Below, in pieces: positions 1 through 10,392 of a DNA stretch of 22,811 nt (within the stretch, counting starts at the first letter, position 1; each line of letters begins with the position of its first letter). This DNA is from Hypsibius dujardini (lineage: Eukaryota > Tardigrada > Eutardigrada > Parachela > Hypsibiidae). The DNA is taken from NCBI GenBank assembly GCA_001579985.1, contig LRSR01004666.1, positions 1 to 22,811 on the forward strand, given 5' to 3'. A program made the position numbers and the translations under genes. Below the pieces are notes generated by a model, which had not been told where the DNA came from, did not search any database, and saw only the letters and a program-made list of their open reading frames with translations.

Positions 1-29
1 CTGTCTGTCTGTCTGTCTATCCCGCCTAC

Positions 30-744
30 CGAGTTAAGCACAATGTCAACGCGGCTCTTGTCCTGATCAAGATCACGCTGCTGGACACGTGAAACAGCAT
101 GGAGGAGAATCTTCGACATGGAATAGGGTCCGTACTGGTCGGGGTACCCGGCGGCTACTCCAAGGTTGCCTATGTCTTCCACAGTCCTAATGCATTTTAA
201 AAAGTTGGCCTTAATAAGGTCGCATTGATAAAAAGCTTAAATTGCCAGCTTACTTAACGTAATCCGCGGCAGCTTTCTCTACTTCTGCCACCGTCAAATC
301 TTTTCCGGTCAGCAACTTCTTGACTTCTTCATTCTGGAGATTTTTCAGACTGCCGAGACCGCTAGCGACATTAACCACCCTACAAATTACATACAGAGAA
401 TTGGTTACTCTCCAGTCGTTGGTTTGCAACAATCAAAGTGCGAACGGATACCGGGAGTGATCTCGAAGAATTGGGAAAAAGGCGGCGCAGACATCTAGAA
501 CACCGGTTACGTTAGTTGCGATGGTTTCCTTAACGGCTTCAATCGAACGATCCATTGTTAATTCACTCTGTCCAGTCTGCGAAGATGTGCAAATATAGGC
601 CAAAATTAACATTCGAAACTAGAACTCAATACCGATTATAGTAGTACGGAGACGTTGTCTAGATAAATCGACTGAAAGACATACGGAAAATCCAGTGGGA
701 CCGAGACAAACAATAAACTAATAAACAAACATATAGAACAACAT

Positions 745-779
<35 letters not shown>

Positions 780-1780
780 TAGAGACATAGAGACATAGAG
801 ACAGACAGACAGACAGACAGACAGACCTATACATAGACAGACAGAGAGTCAGTCAAGCAGTCAGTCAGACAGAAAATCAAATCAATGGACAGAGAGACAG
901 TCAGGCAGACAGACAAACAAGCAGATATACAAACATTAAATGTAGCTAAGGCAGTATTTGACGAAGACATTTCTATGTGATAAAATCATTTGCGCGAAAA
1001 ATTAAACCGAATCCATTCCCTCCGTCCTTACACTAGGATTCAGCTTGAAAATAGCTGCATTGTTCACCAACACATCCAATCCTCCGTGTTTCTCCTTGAT
1101 AAAATCTCGAGCCTTTTCGATGCTCTTCTTATCTGTGACGTCCATTTGGAGGAACTTGACATTGTGCAGCCCTTCGTCTTGCAATGATTTCTCTGCGGCC
1201 TGACCACGGCCGACATCGCGAGCTGTAAAAAAGTAGAGCATACAGCCATCACGCCAGTCGTTTCACATTTTTAACCATCCCTCAATCAATCAATCAAACA
1301 ATCGATCAATTTGACGGAACACTGTACCGGTTAAATAGACAGTTCCGTGAAACTGAGGACTCAGTTGGCGAACAATCTCCAATCCGATCCCTTTATTGGC
1401 TCCAGTGACCTATGATACCGTCACATCAAACTTAAACTCAACCAAAATAAGCGTGTATCTTCTACTTAATACTCAATAGTGATCTCGGTAAACTAAACAG
1501 TATACCAGCCAGGCAAACGCTCTGGGTTGAATCATTACATGGGTTAAATCAGTCGGGTGGCGGAGGGCGCCGCAGGCGGTGTGTGTGAAGCTGAATGAGT
1601 GTTGTTTACAATTTACACTCGTGGCGCCCTCCGCCACCCGACTGATTCAACCCATGTAGTGATTCAACCCAAAGCGTTTGCCTGGTATACTACCAGCATT
1701 TTAATCGCGAAGATTTACTAGCAGTAGTAACGTTAAGGGAGAAATCAACTTACCAGTGCTGCACGGGTGTTGCCTGCCAT
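30..1780 (-). CDS. Carbonyl reductase-like short-chain dehydrogenase (CBR1/CBR3 type), six exons, 3' end outside window
   Basis: Probable NADPH-dependent cytosolic carbonyl reductase. I assembled the exons by hand from splice sites and homology: 1780-1754, 1409-1328, 1222-1032, 576-452, 379-254, 186-30. They give 236 in-frame codons without a stop. Seen: Rossmann cofactor motif TGANKGIG at residues 11-18; an ARD segment after the second strand (37-39); NNAA at 90-93, where the family normally has NNAG; VNVAS with the presumed catalytic Ser148; YSMSK with Tyr205 and Lys209. Every intron begins GT and ends AG. The final exon, which should start with CCPG as in the neighbouring copy, lies left of base 1; the last intron starts at 29 with a GACA repeat. 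The start MAGNTRAAL matches the start of the downstream paralog. The family is well known; the exact substrate is not readable from sequence. Confidence 0.85.
741..920. repeat. Imperfect (GACA)n microsatellite
   Basis: Runs of GACA, mixed with GACATAGA variants, lie in intron 3 of the first carbonyl-reductase gene, between its third and fourth exons. The purest tract is about 743-778. The same tetranucleotide, in one orientation or the other, recurs at several places in the window. Confidence 0.9.
1499..1691. mobile_element. MITE-like inverted-repeat element in intron 1 of the carbonyl reductase gene
   Basis: Two arms of about 70 bp (1499-1571 and 1623-1691) are near-perfect reverse complements and enclose a loop of about 50 bp. 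The outermost bases read AGTATACC on each side. The left arm has one extra CCAG. No convincing target-site duplication is visible. The whole element sits within intron 1 (1410-1753) and contains no coding capacity. A non-autonomous DNA transposon is the simplest reading. Confidence 0.7.
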
Positions 1781-2088
1781 TATAATTTGTTTGTAAATTT
1801 AAAAGGACGAGGAACATCCGCTGACCCAATGAGAAATGAGAAGTCGAAAATGGAGGAAGGAACTTGGAAGGTACTGCGTGAATCGCACGAGAGATAATGC
1901 CGCAAAAATTGACAACAGTGCTTGTTGCAGTAAAATATGACTAAGCACTACTAAATCGACGTCAGCCAAGTAAACACGAGCTGCTTTATCATGCTGGGTG
2001 CGATGTACTCTCCCTCCCCTGCGTATTCGTTAAAGTCGATTTCAAAAAGAGCCGCGTCATGCTCGACAATACTCGGTAAGTAAATTAC
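1781..2088. other. Spacer upstream of the first carbonyl reductase gene; no recognised gene
   Basis: This is the 5' flank of the minus-strand gene starting at 1780. I see no clear TATA box. A minus-strand stretch open from about 2085 to 1951 has a fairly protein-like composition, but I do not recognise it and cannot pair it with other exons. Confidence 0.5.
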
Positions 2089-2206
2089 TTGACTGATTGA
2101 CTGATTGACTGATTGACTGATTGACTGATTGACTGATTGACTGATTGACTGATAGACTGATTGACTGATAGACTGATAGACTGATTGACTGATTGACTGA
2201 TTGACG
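2089..2206. repeat. 8-bp tandem repeat (TTGACTGA)n
   Basis: About fourteen units of an 8-bp motif, TTGACTGA with occasional TAGACTGA variants, run without interruption. Open frames over it (NQSISQSV-type peptides) come from the repeat and are not genes. Confidence 0.95.
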
Positions 2207-2625
2207 GAGAATTGCAGTATAACTAGGAATTCTGCAGTATATAAAGTTACTAGTAAAGTTGCTTCCTTTGGAACCATGCATGACTGACAAGTACGGCCGT
2301 GAACCGATCAGGGAGCGAACAGTGCCGCTAATTAATTAGACTTGCGCCGACACTGACAGTAAGGGTATTAATTAAGGGTATTGATAGTAGTATAACATAG
2401 TGCGATAATTATTGAACATGGCGATTTGGTAGCTTAAACTGTCATAAAGTAACATGGCATGTACCGGTAAGCGGTATAAAACGAATTATGAGAATGAGAA
2501 TGACTGAGTACAGGGTACAGAGTGTCTGCTGATATTATATAAGCCATTCAACCAGCCGGTCAGTTGACGTTCTCTCAGGATTTCCCCGCGCAGTTACACA
2601 ACCTGCTGACGATCATCGTCTTCAC

Positions 2626-3319
2626 TAGTGTTGTTTAAATAACACTTTTAATAATAATAAAATATAAAATAAATTTAAATCTTGCCAATACATTAAATAA
2701 AATAAAGTTTAAATATATTTAATTAGAGCAGCCGAATTTAAATAAAAATATTATTTAAATATTAAATATAAACATATTCTATTCAAATATCATGCGTTAA
2801 TTTAATTATTTCAAAGACGTTTCGAAGGGAGATTTCTTTTCTGACAACCGAATGTCGCGGTCATTATTTTATTGAAATAGAACATAGAATAAAGTAGAAT
2901 AGAATAGAACCAAGACGCAAAGCACGACTAGTACATACTACAATCAACTCACATCAAAATGAGGATCGTGGACCGTAAAATGTGCCTTTTTCTTAAGATG
3001 TCGAATAGCCTTCTGCATAGGTCTTTGTCTACGATCACTTTCAGATAGATTTGACATCCTATCAAAGCCGTTGATCACTTTTTTGCCAGAGAGACCTACG
3101 GGTTATTTAAATATAAAATGTTATTTAAATAGCCAGTTTTACGATGGAAAAAATTTAAATATAAATAAAATAGAACGCAAACTGGTATTTTAAATAAAAT
3201 TATAAATAAAAAAAACACAGTTCTGATATTAAATAAAATTAAAAATATATTTTATTTAAAGAAAAAACACTCTTTTTGAGTATATTAAATAAAAATTTAA
3301 AAGTATTTAAACAACACTA
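2626..3319. mobile_element. Non-autonomous hAT-like transposon with perfect 8-bp target-site duplication
   Basis: The element starts TAGTGTTGTTTAAATA and ends with the reverse complement TATTTAAACAACACTA. It is flanked on both sides by the identical octamer GTCTTCAC (2618-2625 and 3320-3327). An 8-bp duplication and a terminus resembling C/TAGTGTTG are typical of the hAT superfamily. The 694-bp interior is extremely AT-rich, with many TTTAAAT motifs, apart from a central block at about 2820-3100. No transposase is recognised. The insertion lies in the last exon of the carbonyl-reductase pseudogene at 3317-5108, and its first three bases read on the minus strand provide that gene's TAG. Confidence 0.85.
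2937..3098 (-). other. Open, protein-like block inside the hAT element (possible captured exon)
   Basis: Read on the minus strand, this segment is open for about 50 codons and then ends in TGA. It has ordinary codon composition and a basic stretch (IRHLKKKAHF), while the sequence on both sides is AT-rich and closed. It could be a host exon fragment picked up by the element, or a relic of transposase sequence. I do not recognise the protein. Confidence 0.35.
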
Positions 3320-3873
3320 GTCTTCACTGCTTCTGGTTGCCGGCAAAGTGGCCAGATATACCGGGTTGTCTGTTCTCTCCTCCACGGTCCGGGTGCCAGA
3401 ATGGTTGTTAAGATCCGTGGCGACATGACCAGGGCAGCACTGCGGCGAAAAAAGAGATATACTGAAATATTAATATAGCAGAGTATAATTAATGATAGGT
3501 ACTGTACAATTAATACACAGTTAATGTACAATTATTGTACTGTTCAGTTAATAATATGTCTCTTTTTTACAGTAATAGGTCAGTACTAATCTGTGCATTG
3601 TACACGCCTTGGAAAAGTCTAAGAAAAGTCATACTTAGACGCCTTCATTAAACTTACAGCGTTGACTATGATGTCGGTATGATTCTTGTCTCCGTCAAGA
3701 TTGCGTTGCTGGAGACGCGTGAGAGCATTCACGGAGATCTTAGTCATGCTGTAGGGTCCGAAGAAATCGGGGTAGCCGTGATCGACGGAATTACCGGTTT
3801 TTGCGATTCTCTAAAGACGGGGAAAGAGGACGTTTTTAATATTTTTAAGAGCAAGAATAATACCGTCATTTAC

Positions 3874-3950
3874 TTGATGTACGTTGCAGCCTCCTCCTCG
3901 ACGTCTGCCACGGTAAGGTCGCCAGATGAATGGTTCAATTCATTGCTTCA
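3874..3950 (-). pseudogene. Duplicated partial copy of carbonyl reductase exon 5
   Basis: Reading the minus strand gives GDLTVADVEEEAATYIK followed by a GT donor. This matches the 3' half of exon 5 of the intact gene (KDLTVAEVEKAAADYVK) better than the immediately preceding exon 5 does. Its 5' part is closed by a stop and has no good acceptor. It looks like a small tandem duplication within the exon. Confidence 0.65.
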
Positions 3951-4162
3951 AAAATAGCTCACTTTATATAGATTGCAGCAATTTTCAGAGCCTCCGCCTA
4001 GGTGAGATCGGCTGACTGAAGACGTTTATTAATGTCTTCCGTTTTTGAGGTAGTTCAAATTGCCTGCACCACTCACAATGTGCACAACCCTGTTAAACAA
4101 ACACAATAAAAGGAACGGTTAGAGTGATATCCGGATGAACTATTCACATTCATATATTGCGT

Positions 4163-4227
4163 CGGTCTGTCTGTTTGTCTATCTATCTATCCGTTTGTCT
4201 ATCTATCTATCCGTTTATATGTCTCCC

Positions 4228-4293
<66 letters not shown>

Positions 4294-4313
4294 CCTGCCT
4301 GCCTGCCTCTTTG
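4163..4313. repeat. (GTCT)n microsatellite with (GCCT)n tail
   Basis: A nearly continuous GTCT tract, with CTATCTAT variants at its left end and GCCT units at its right end, lies in intron 4 of the pseudogene. Open frames on both strands ([16 protein letters not shown]) are repeat products. Confidence 0.95.
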
Positions 4314-5204
4314 TCTTATACGATGCGTACAATAATACACATACCGGGCGTGATCCCGCAAAATGGGAAAGAATACATTGCAGATATCGAGCAAGTCTAG
4401 AAAATTGGTTTCGAATGTTGCCTTCCCCGCTTGGATCGACAGATAACGTTTAAGGTCCATCAGTCCACTATTGCCGGACTAAAATTAAACCAAACGACCA
4501 AAATACCTGTAGGTTTCCAAAAAATTCAAACGCAGCAGAAAGCAATTAATTCTTTTTTTACTTCAGGTAAAAGTTGGAGGACACCGGCGTTGTTGACCAA
4601 TACATCAAGTCCTCCGTGTTTTTCCTTGATGGTGTCGCGAGCCTTCTCGATGCTCTTTTTGTCGCCGACGTCCATCTGGATGAATTTAATATTGTGTAAT
4701 CCCTCCTTCTGTAGACTATCCTCGGCTTCTTGACTACGCCCAGCATTACGCGCTTTATATTGTGAGATGTGAGCAAGAAACAGAAACTAGTTCCTCGTCT
4801 TAGTCGGACGAGTATATTTTACAGCTGGCTTCTCTGTGCTCGGAAAAGCAATCAATAAATCAATCGACTTCTAACAAGTGCAGTCAATATTGTAGCGTCA
4901 TGGTACACACCTGCCAAATAGACAGTTCCCTGGAACTGGCGCACGATCTCCATTCCGATTCCTTTATTTGCCCCGGTTACCTCTACAAAGGAGGAAACAA
5001 AGCATGACACATGGCTTGCATTTCGTTGGAGGCCCCGTGGTTCGAGGAATATAGAGTTCCAGCGCCTCCAGTTATACTGACCAGAGCAGGACGCGTACGG
5101 CCTGCCATTTCCATATAAATGAACAGCGCAAAGTTACTGGCAGGACTGAAAATCTTAAATCCCTCTTTCTTAGGACTGCAAGTCCGCCCTGGTGTAAGGA
5201 GTTA

Positions 5205-5349
5205 CTGTACTACCGCGATTAAACCGGTCAGTTTAGCCGCGCCTCCGTCACACGCGCCTATATGTGTTGAGTGAGCACACACACTCACACACTCACACTC
5301 ACACAGGTCGAATGCGCTGTCCGGGTGCAGTTTAATCGCGGCAGTACAG
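5205..5349. mobile_element. MITE with TA target duplication (family 1, copy 1)
   Basis: The 20-bp ends CTGTACTACCGCGATTAAAC and their inverted counterpart differ at one base and are bordered by TA on both sides (5203-5204, 5350-5351). This fits a Tc1/mariner-type non-autonomous element of 145 bp. The interior carries a CACACT-rich tract at about 5275-5305. Confidence 0.75.
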
Positions 5350-5351
5350 TA

Positions 5352-5631
5352 CATAACTCTACTGCGGCAGTCTAGAGAGATAGGCAAGGTAAACCGCAGA
5401 CCTTGCGCTCCACACGGTATGGAAACAGATGGGAAGCCCGAAATCAGCAATTTTCAAGAAATGTTCGTACGCAAGATCTCCCCTCAGCGAAGGAAGTGCC
5501 GCGTCATAAGTGTACGACGTACGCCTCTGGTCAGAAAAATCGGGACCCTCGATTTGTCAAGAGGCAATTTTTCACCACAAGGCTGCAGGCTATACAAAAA
5601 AGTGCTTTGATTTGAGGCGGAAATAGTTGGC
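5352..5631. other. Spacer between MITE and foldback; nothing recognised
   Basis: Mixed-composition sequence with short overlapping open frames on the plus strand, none protein-like. Confidence 0.5.
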
Positions 5632-5841
5632 CACAAGATTTCACTGTGCATTGCGCACCACAGCTTTCACTCTCCTGACAAGAGTATTTAATCACCGGAA
5701 AGAATGGGAAGACGTAAACCGTGAAACAAAGCATCGTAAGATTTAAAAAAACGGTTTACGTCTTCCCATTCTTTTCGGTGATTAAATACTCTTGTCAGCA
5801 GAGTGAAAGCTGTGGTGCGCAATGCACAGTGAAATCTTGTG
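5632..5841. mobile_element. Foldback element with 91-bp arms
   Basis: The left arm 5632-5722 and right arm 5751-5841 are reverse complements at 89 of 91 positions, separated by a 28-bp AT-rich loop. The outer ends read CACAAGATTT. As single-stranded DNA or RNA this would form a very stable hairpin. No target duplication is evident and nothing is encoded. Confidence 0.85.
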
Positions 5842-5872
5842 AAATTTATTATAAATCTAGTGATTTTAAGTA

Positions 5873-6027
5873 CTGTACTGTCACGATTCTAACGGCCAGC
5901 TTAGCCCCGCTTCCCCCGTGTAAGACTCTGTGTGACGTCACGAATTCAGTTCCGGCCCGGCCCGGACCCGGGGGTTGTAATTTAATGGTGGGGCCAAAAA
6001 ACGGCCGTTAGAATCGCGACAGTACAG
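5873..6027. mobile_element. MITE with TA target duplication (family 1, copy 2)
   Basis: The 25-bp inverted ends begin CTGTACTGTC and extend to AACGGCC with one mismatch. They are bordered by TA on both sides (5871-5872, 6028-6029). The terminal sequence and the next 30 bases resemble the element at 5205-5349, so the two belong to one Tc1/mariner-like MITE family. The interior has a GC-rich block (CCCGGCCCGG) near 5955. Confidence 0.8.
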
Positions 6028-6029
6028 TA

Positions 6030-7918
6030 AAAGTACGTCTTTACCGGGTTCGGGAATGCTTTTTGAAACAAACTTAAAAGCGTCATTTCTCGGCCATTAC
6101 TGATCCCGCTGCCTCAAATGTTTTTTGTTACAATACTTTTCCATTTGTGCATCTAGTATAGGCTACAAAATGAAATTTAATTTTCATCCCTGAAAATGCC
6201 AGACAAAAATCAATGGCAGACCCGATCTCAATAATGGCTCAGGTCACACCCTTATTTGCTACCAAAACAATAATTCGTTCCGGAAAACCAAAACCTATTT
6301 TGAATAGCCCACCACAATAACACAGCCAAAAAAAACTTTCATGGGGCGGGTGCCTTTACGAGAGATACAGTGCCCAATGACCTGACTGAAATTCACCAAG
6401 ATTTTGTCATTAAAATTGCCTTTTCAAAAGTGTTTTTCGCTTCGCGGTGCATTGCTTCTCCGTGTGCTGCGTGCTCGCGATCAGTTTGGTATCAGTCTGC
6501 TCCTAAAGTGTTGGGCTGTCACACAAATCAGATCAGGTTGAAACTGAAACGTGCGAAAAGACAAACTGAATCGGAAAGAATTGGAATTGAGATATCACGA
6601 TTTAAGCAAATTTGATGAGTCATCAAGATTGGAACCTTCATAACAAACCAACAATCTGATAGTTGAATTTGTGGGCGTGGCAAAATTTGTCTCAAAAGCA
6701 TTCCCCAACCCGGTAAGTGCCTATTCCTGTTTTATTGGCTTTAAATAAACTAACAATGTTTTGTATTCAAAATGAAAAGTCCCTTCTTTAAGTCATCTAA
6801 AATATCTTTAAAATATTCCAGTTGACATGCGAATAGGCGCTCTTTGTCCGACAGATTTGAAAATCCTGAAAATTTGTTGAACCTTTAAATATCAAAGCAA
6901 TATTTAAAATTACATTAGTCGAGCGGGGGAGGGGGAGGAACATTTTGACAGGCCAAATTGAAAAGTTCTTCTCCTGACCAATCATAATTTAGCTTAACGT
7001 TGAGACCACACCTTCCATTGTTTGCATTCTGTTCAGCCGGTTCAGCACTCAGCAGCCGTGTGTTCAAGTTCAACGGGTTCACCTTCACGGTTGTTGTCAT
7101 GCATTTTTTTCGTAGCGAAAAAGTGGCTTGGACTTTTGAAATTCCATTCACAACTTCGGCCAAATCTGAAAATTTCCAACGCTGCGGCAGGAAAATGATC
7201 AATTGAAACAAGCGTTAGTGCTTATCAGTTTCCTTGACATATTAGAGGAACGGAAGTGAGAAAGTCAGTCGTCAACAGACCTTCATTTTTCACTGGATTT
7301 ATACCAGGTAAGCGACTCGTCGATTGCTTGATCGATGAAGATGATTGATTGATTGGCTGAAAATGATTGATTGATTGGCTGAATTCAGCTCACTGGATTC
7401 TGAATGTCCGTTAAACGTCCCGTATTTATCCTTATTTACCCGTTTGCATTAGGGAAGTGAATTTCGAAAAAGTTATCTGATGATTAGGTATTCTGAAAAT
7501 CGACTAGGAGTCATCCAAACGAGGGAAAAATTGTCCCGAAGAATCGCGGAGGAAGACTCTGATATTGTATAGGTAAGTGTGAGGTAAATTGATTGATTGG
7601 CGCGATTGTTGTCCAGATTTCAGTTGTATTTTCATTCTCTCTGCCATATGGTTTGGACTTCAAGCGAATAACTTTTGATATTCCTCACATTTTTTAACTT
7701 TTGTGATTTGCAGTTGAAAGGTGCAGTTGTTTCTCGTTGGGTCTATGGACGGAATTTGTGAATGGGAATAATCATTAATAAATCAAATAGCACTAAATGG
7801 ATTGATTCATTGATTTATTCATTGACGGTCATTATTTCCATTTTTCTGTTTTACCTTCGTTTTTTTGTGGCGTTGCTTGCTCCTTCTTCTTTGTTTGCCT
7901 AAATTATTATTATTTCAG
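6030..7918. other. No protein gene seen; possible non-coding 5' exons of the REEP gene
   Basis: No open frame here looks like a protein. Strong consensus donors occur at 6713 (CG|GTAAGTG), 7308 (AG|GTAAGC) and 7573 (AG|GTAAGT), with acceptors ending at 7452 (TTGCATTAG) and 7918 (TTATTTCAG). A spliced 5' untranslated leader for the gene starting at 8024 would fit, for example 7453-7572 joined to 7919 onward. A GATT-rich direct repeat lies at 7340-7386. No TATA box is evident. Confidence 0.3.
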
Positions 7919-8023
7919 AGTCTGTAGTCTTCTAATCTAGCCGTGGGCAGTGGGACGAGATCCGGTGGAGGAGGAATATCTCGGGAGGAGCAGTCACCGT
8001 TTTTTTTTCACGACAAGGAAGTC

Positions 8024-10253
8024 ATGTTTTCCGTTCTGGTCTCTCGCCTGGTCATGTAAGTGTTTCCTCACGTCCGTGTTTGCTCTTTCGTTCGGACATC
8101 TCGAGGAGTCGCCGAGCCCAGCAGAGACGACACAAAGTGAGCCCATCACGTTTCCTGTATCTGCAGTGTGTGCAGTGTGTGCAATGTCTGCAGTGTGTGC
8201 AATGCCTACTGTATGTGCAATGTCTACTGTATGTGCAATGTCTACTGTATGTGCAATGTCTACTGTATGTACAGTGTGTGCAGTGCAGCTTGGCTTTGTT
8301 TACCAACGGTCCAACGATCGCTCGGCATTAGTGGAGTCAGCTGAGCGAATGAGCTGAGCTTGATTGTGCGCCGTGGGCTCGTGTCATCGGGCGGTCATAC
8401 CCTTACCCCCAATTTAGTTCCGGTTTTTCGCAGGGAAGTATTATATATAGAAAATATTTATAATACCAGAAAACTAATTTAAATGAAATTTTTGTTCTAT
8501 TATTTAATTAAAAATAATAAAATATATAATTCCAGAGTTAATTTAAAGCATTCGGATTGAATTTAGAATTCCATTAGGTGTTATTTATTTAGGTTCATTA
8601 TTTATCATTATTTATTTATTCATTTATTTATTCATTTATTTATTTGTTTAGGTTTCGGTTTCTGCGAGGGATGATACTTATATTTTAAAATAATTATATT
8701 ACCAGAAAATAATTTAAATGGTTTGTTTTAATTTTTTTATTCAAATTCAGACTATTTAAAATTCCCGAGTTTACAGTAGTGCAGGTTTAGTTTTGATAGC
8801 TTGATTGGTTGATTGGATTTGGGGTCGAATTTAGAATTCCATTAGGTTTGATTGCAGCAGTTCATTTTGATTTAAGATTAGATTGAATTTTAAATTCCAG
8901 GTTTAATTTGGAGCAGTATACAGTAAGTTATTTTGTTGGAATTATACAGTGAACGACAAGATTGAGTACACTGGAAGGTCCGGGGAGTGGGGAATGGTAA
9001 CCACTATTGCCATAATGATTGATTGATTGATAGAACTCGCTTGATTGTCACATGTCTCAATCACTGTATTTCTATGCGATTGATTGATAGAATTCGCTTG
9101 ATTGTCACATGTCTCAGTGACTGTATCTCTGCTTGATTGATTGATAGAATTCGCTTGATTGTCACATGTCTCAGTCACTGTATCTTCGGTTGAATTGATT
9201 GATCGATCATTTGTTTGTGTTCCTGTGAATTTTTTTGGCGGTACGCGGTGTGGTCTCTTGTTTCGTCGTCGGCTTCGTGGCTTTTTTTCGGAACACCAGG
9301 ATCACTTGTTTAACATCATCGGTCAGAATTTTTCCTGAAAATGTTGATGCTGAACTAGTTATTTGAGGTGCGGTTCCACAAGTCGGAATCTTCTGTCAAC
9401 ATGTGCACTGGCGGTGGTGTTGGGGAACTTTACACCGCCGCTGCGCACTAGGCCAGCCAGTCGAAACTTATTCCTCCCTCCGGAAATAGCTGACATAGAA
9501 AGCCACACGCCGTGTAACCGGAGGGAATGGAGCGCAGCAGTAGCAGCTGTTAATTAACAACGTTAGACTAACGGAAAGATGAATTGGCGAATGATGCTTT
9601 TTTTCGCGCGATATACAGAGCCGGGGGATGGTGTCAACATCTTCATCAGCTCGCAAAGTGGACATGTTGATTTCACGGTTGTGAGTTGAGTGAGGGCGTT
9701 GGCTGTTCCATTTGACGTGCTTCATTTTGTTGATTACAGGCATTCGTGTGACTGACTCGTCACGCTCCAAAAACGTAGATTATGACCTCACCCTCGGGAA
9801 TGTTTGTTGGTGTTGGTCTGTCTGTCTGACTTTTTGTCTGTTTGTCTGTCTATTTGTTTATCTGTGTGTCTGTTTGCCTGCCTGCCTCTCCGTCTGCCTC
9901 TCGTTTGTCTATCTATCTGCCTGCCTGTCTACCGAATCGCCAGATTGTCTTTGCATGGTTCTCTGTTGATCCTTCTATTTACCTGGCTGGCTTGTTATAT
10001 TTTTGCCTTTCTGTACATATCCCTGACTGCCGCGTTGCCCGTGCGTTTGTGTGGCTGTCCATCTACAGTACCTGACACACTGTCTGGCTGTCTGGCTCTC
10101 TATATGACAGTTTGTCTGATCGTACATTGGTATGTTCCCCTTACACCCAGTTATTTGTCCATTTGTCTCGTTTTTTCCTGTCTTGCCTGCCTCTTTGTCT
10201 GTCTGGGTATCTGTCTATCTGTATGCCTGCCTGCCTGCCTGCCTACCTGCCTA

Positions 10254-10288
<35 letters not shown>

Positions 10289-10345
10289 ACCTACCTACCT
10301 GGCTGCCTGCCTACCTGCCTGCCTACCTACCTGGCTGCCTGCCTA

Positions 10346-10392
<47 letters not shown>

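Larger units (their letters stand above)
3317..5108 (-). pseudogene. Carbonyl reductase-like SDR pseudogene, truncated by a transposon
   Basis: Tandem paralog of the gene at 30-1780. Exons by hand: 5108-5082, 4980-4911, 4752-4562, 4478-4345, 4089-3963, 3808-3658, 3439-3317. Seen: TGANKGIG cofactor motif, NNAG, YSMTK catalytic Tyr/Lys, and CCPG opening the last exon. Exon 5 is 127 nt instead of the paralog's 126. It has one extra base in an A-run near 4030, which shifts the frame, and in the restored frame a TAG interrupts the helix that follows. A second copy of this exon's 3' half lies at about 3950-3874. Exon 7 runs 40 codons into GAC followed by TAG, and that TAG is the first three bases of the hAT element. 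Before insertion the frame appears to have continued eight codons to a TAA at about 2595. A functional product is unlikely unless exon 5 is skipped. Confidence 0.85.

Noticed and set aside
4135-4460. Open frames with CLSV and TDRQ repeats on both strands
   Set aside because: They come from the GTCT microsatellite. Only 4345-4460 on the minus strand overlaps a real exon, and that is covered by the pseudogene.
8052-8331. HCTYSR / CAMSTV repetitive peptides
   Set aside because: They are translations of the 18-bp minisatellite.
9016-9190. Regularly spaced repeats that could suggest a CRISPR array
   Set aside because: The 57-bp unit repeats head-to-tail without unique spacers, and the DNA is eukaryotic.
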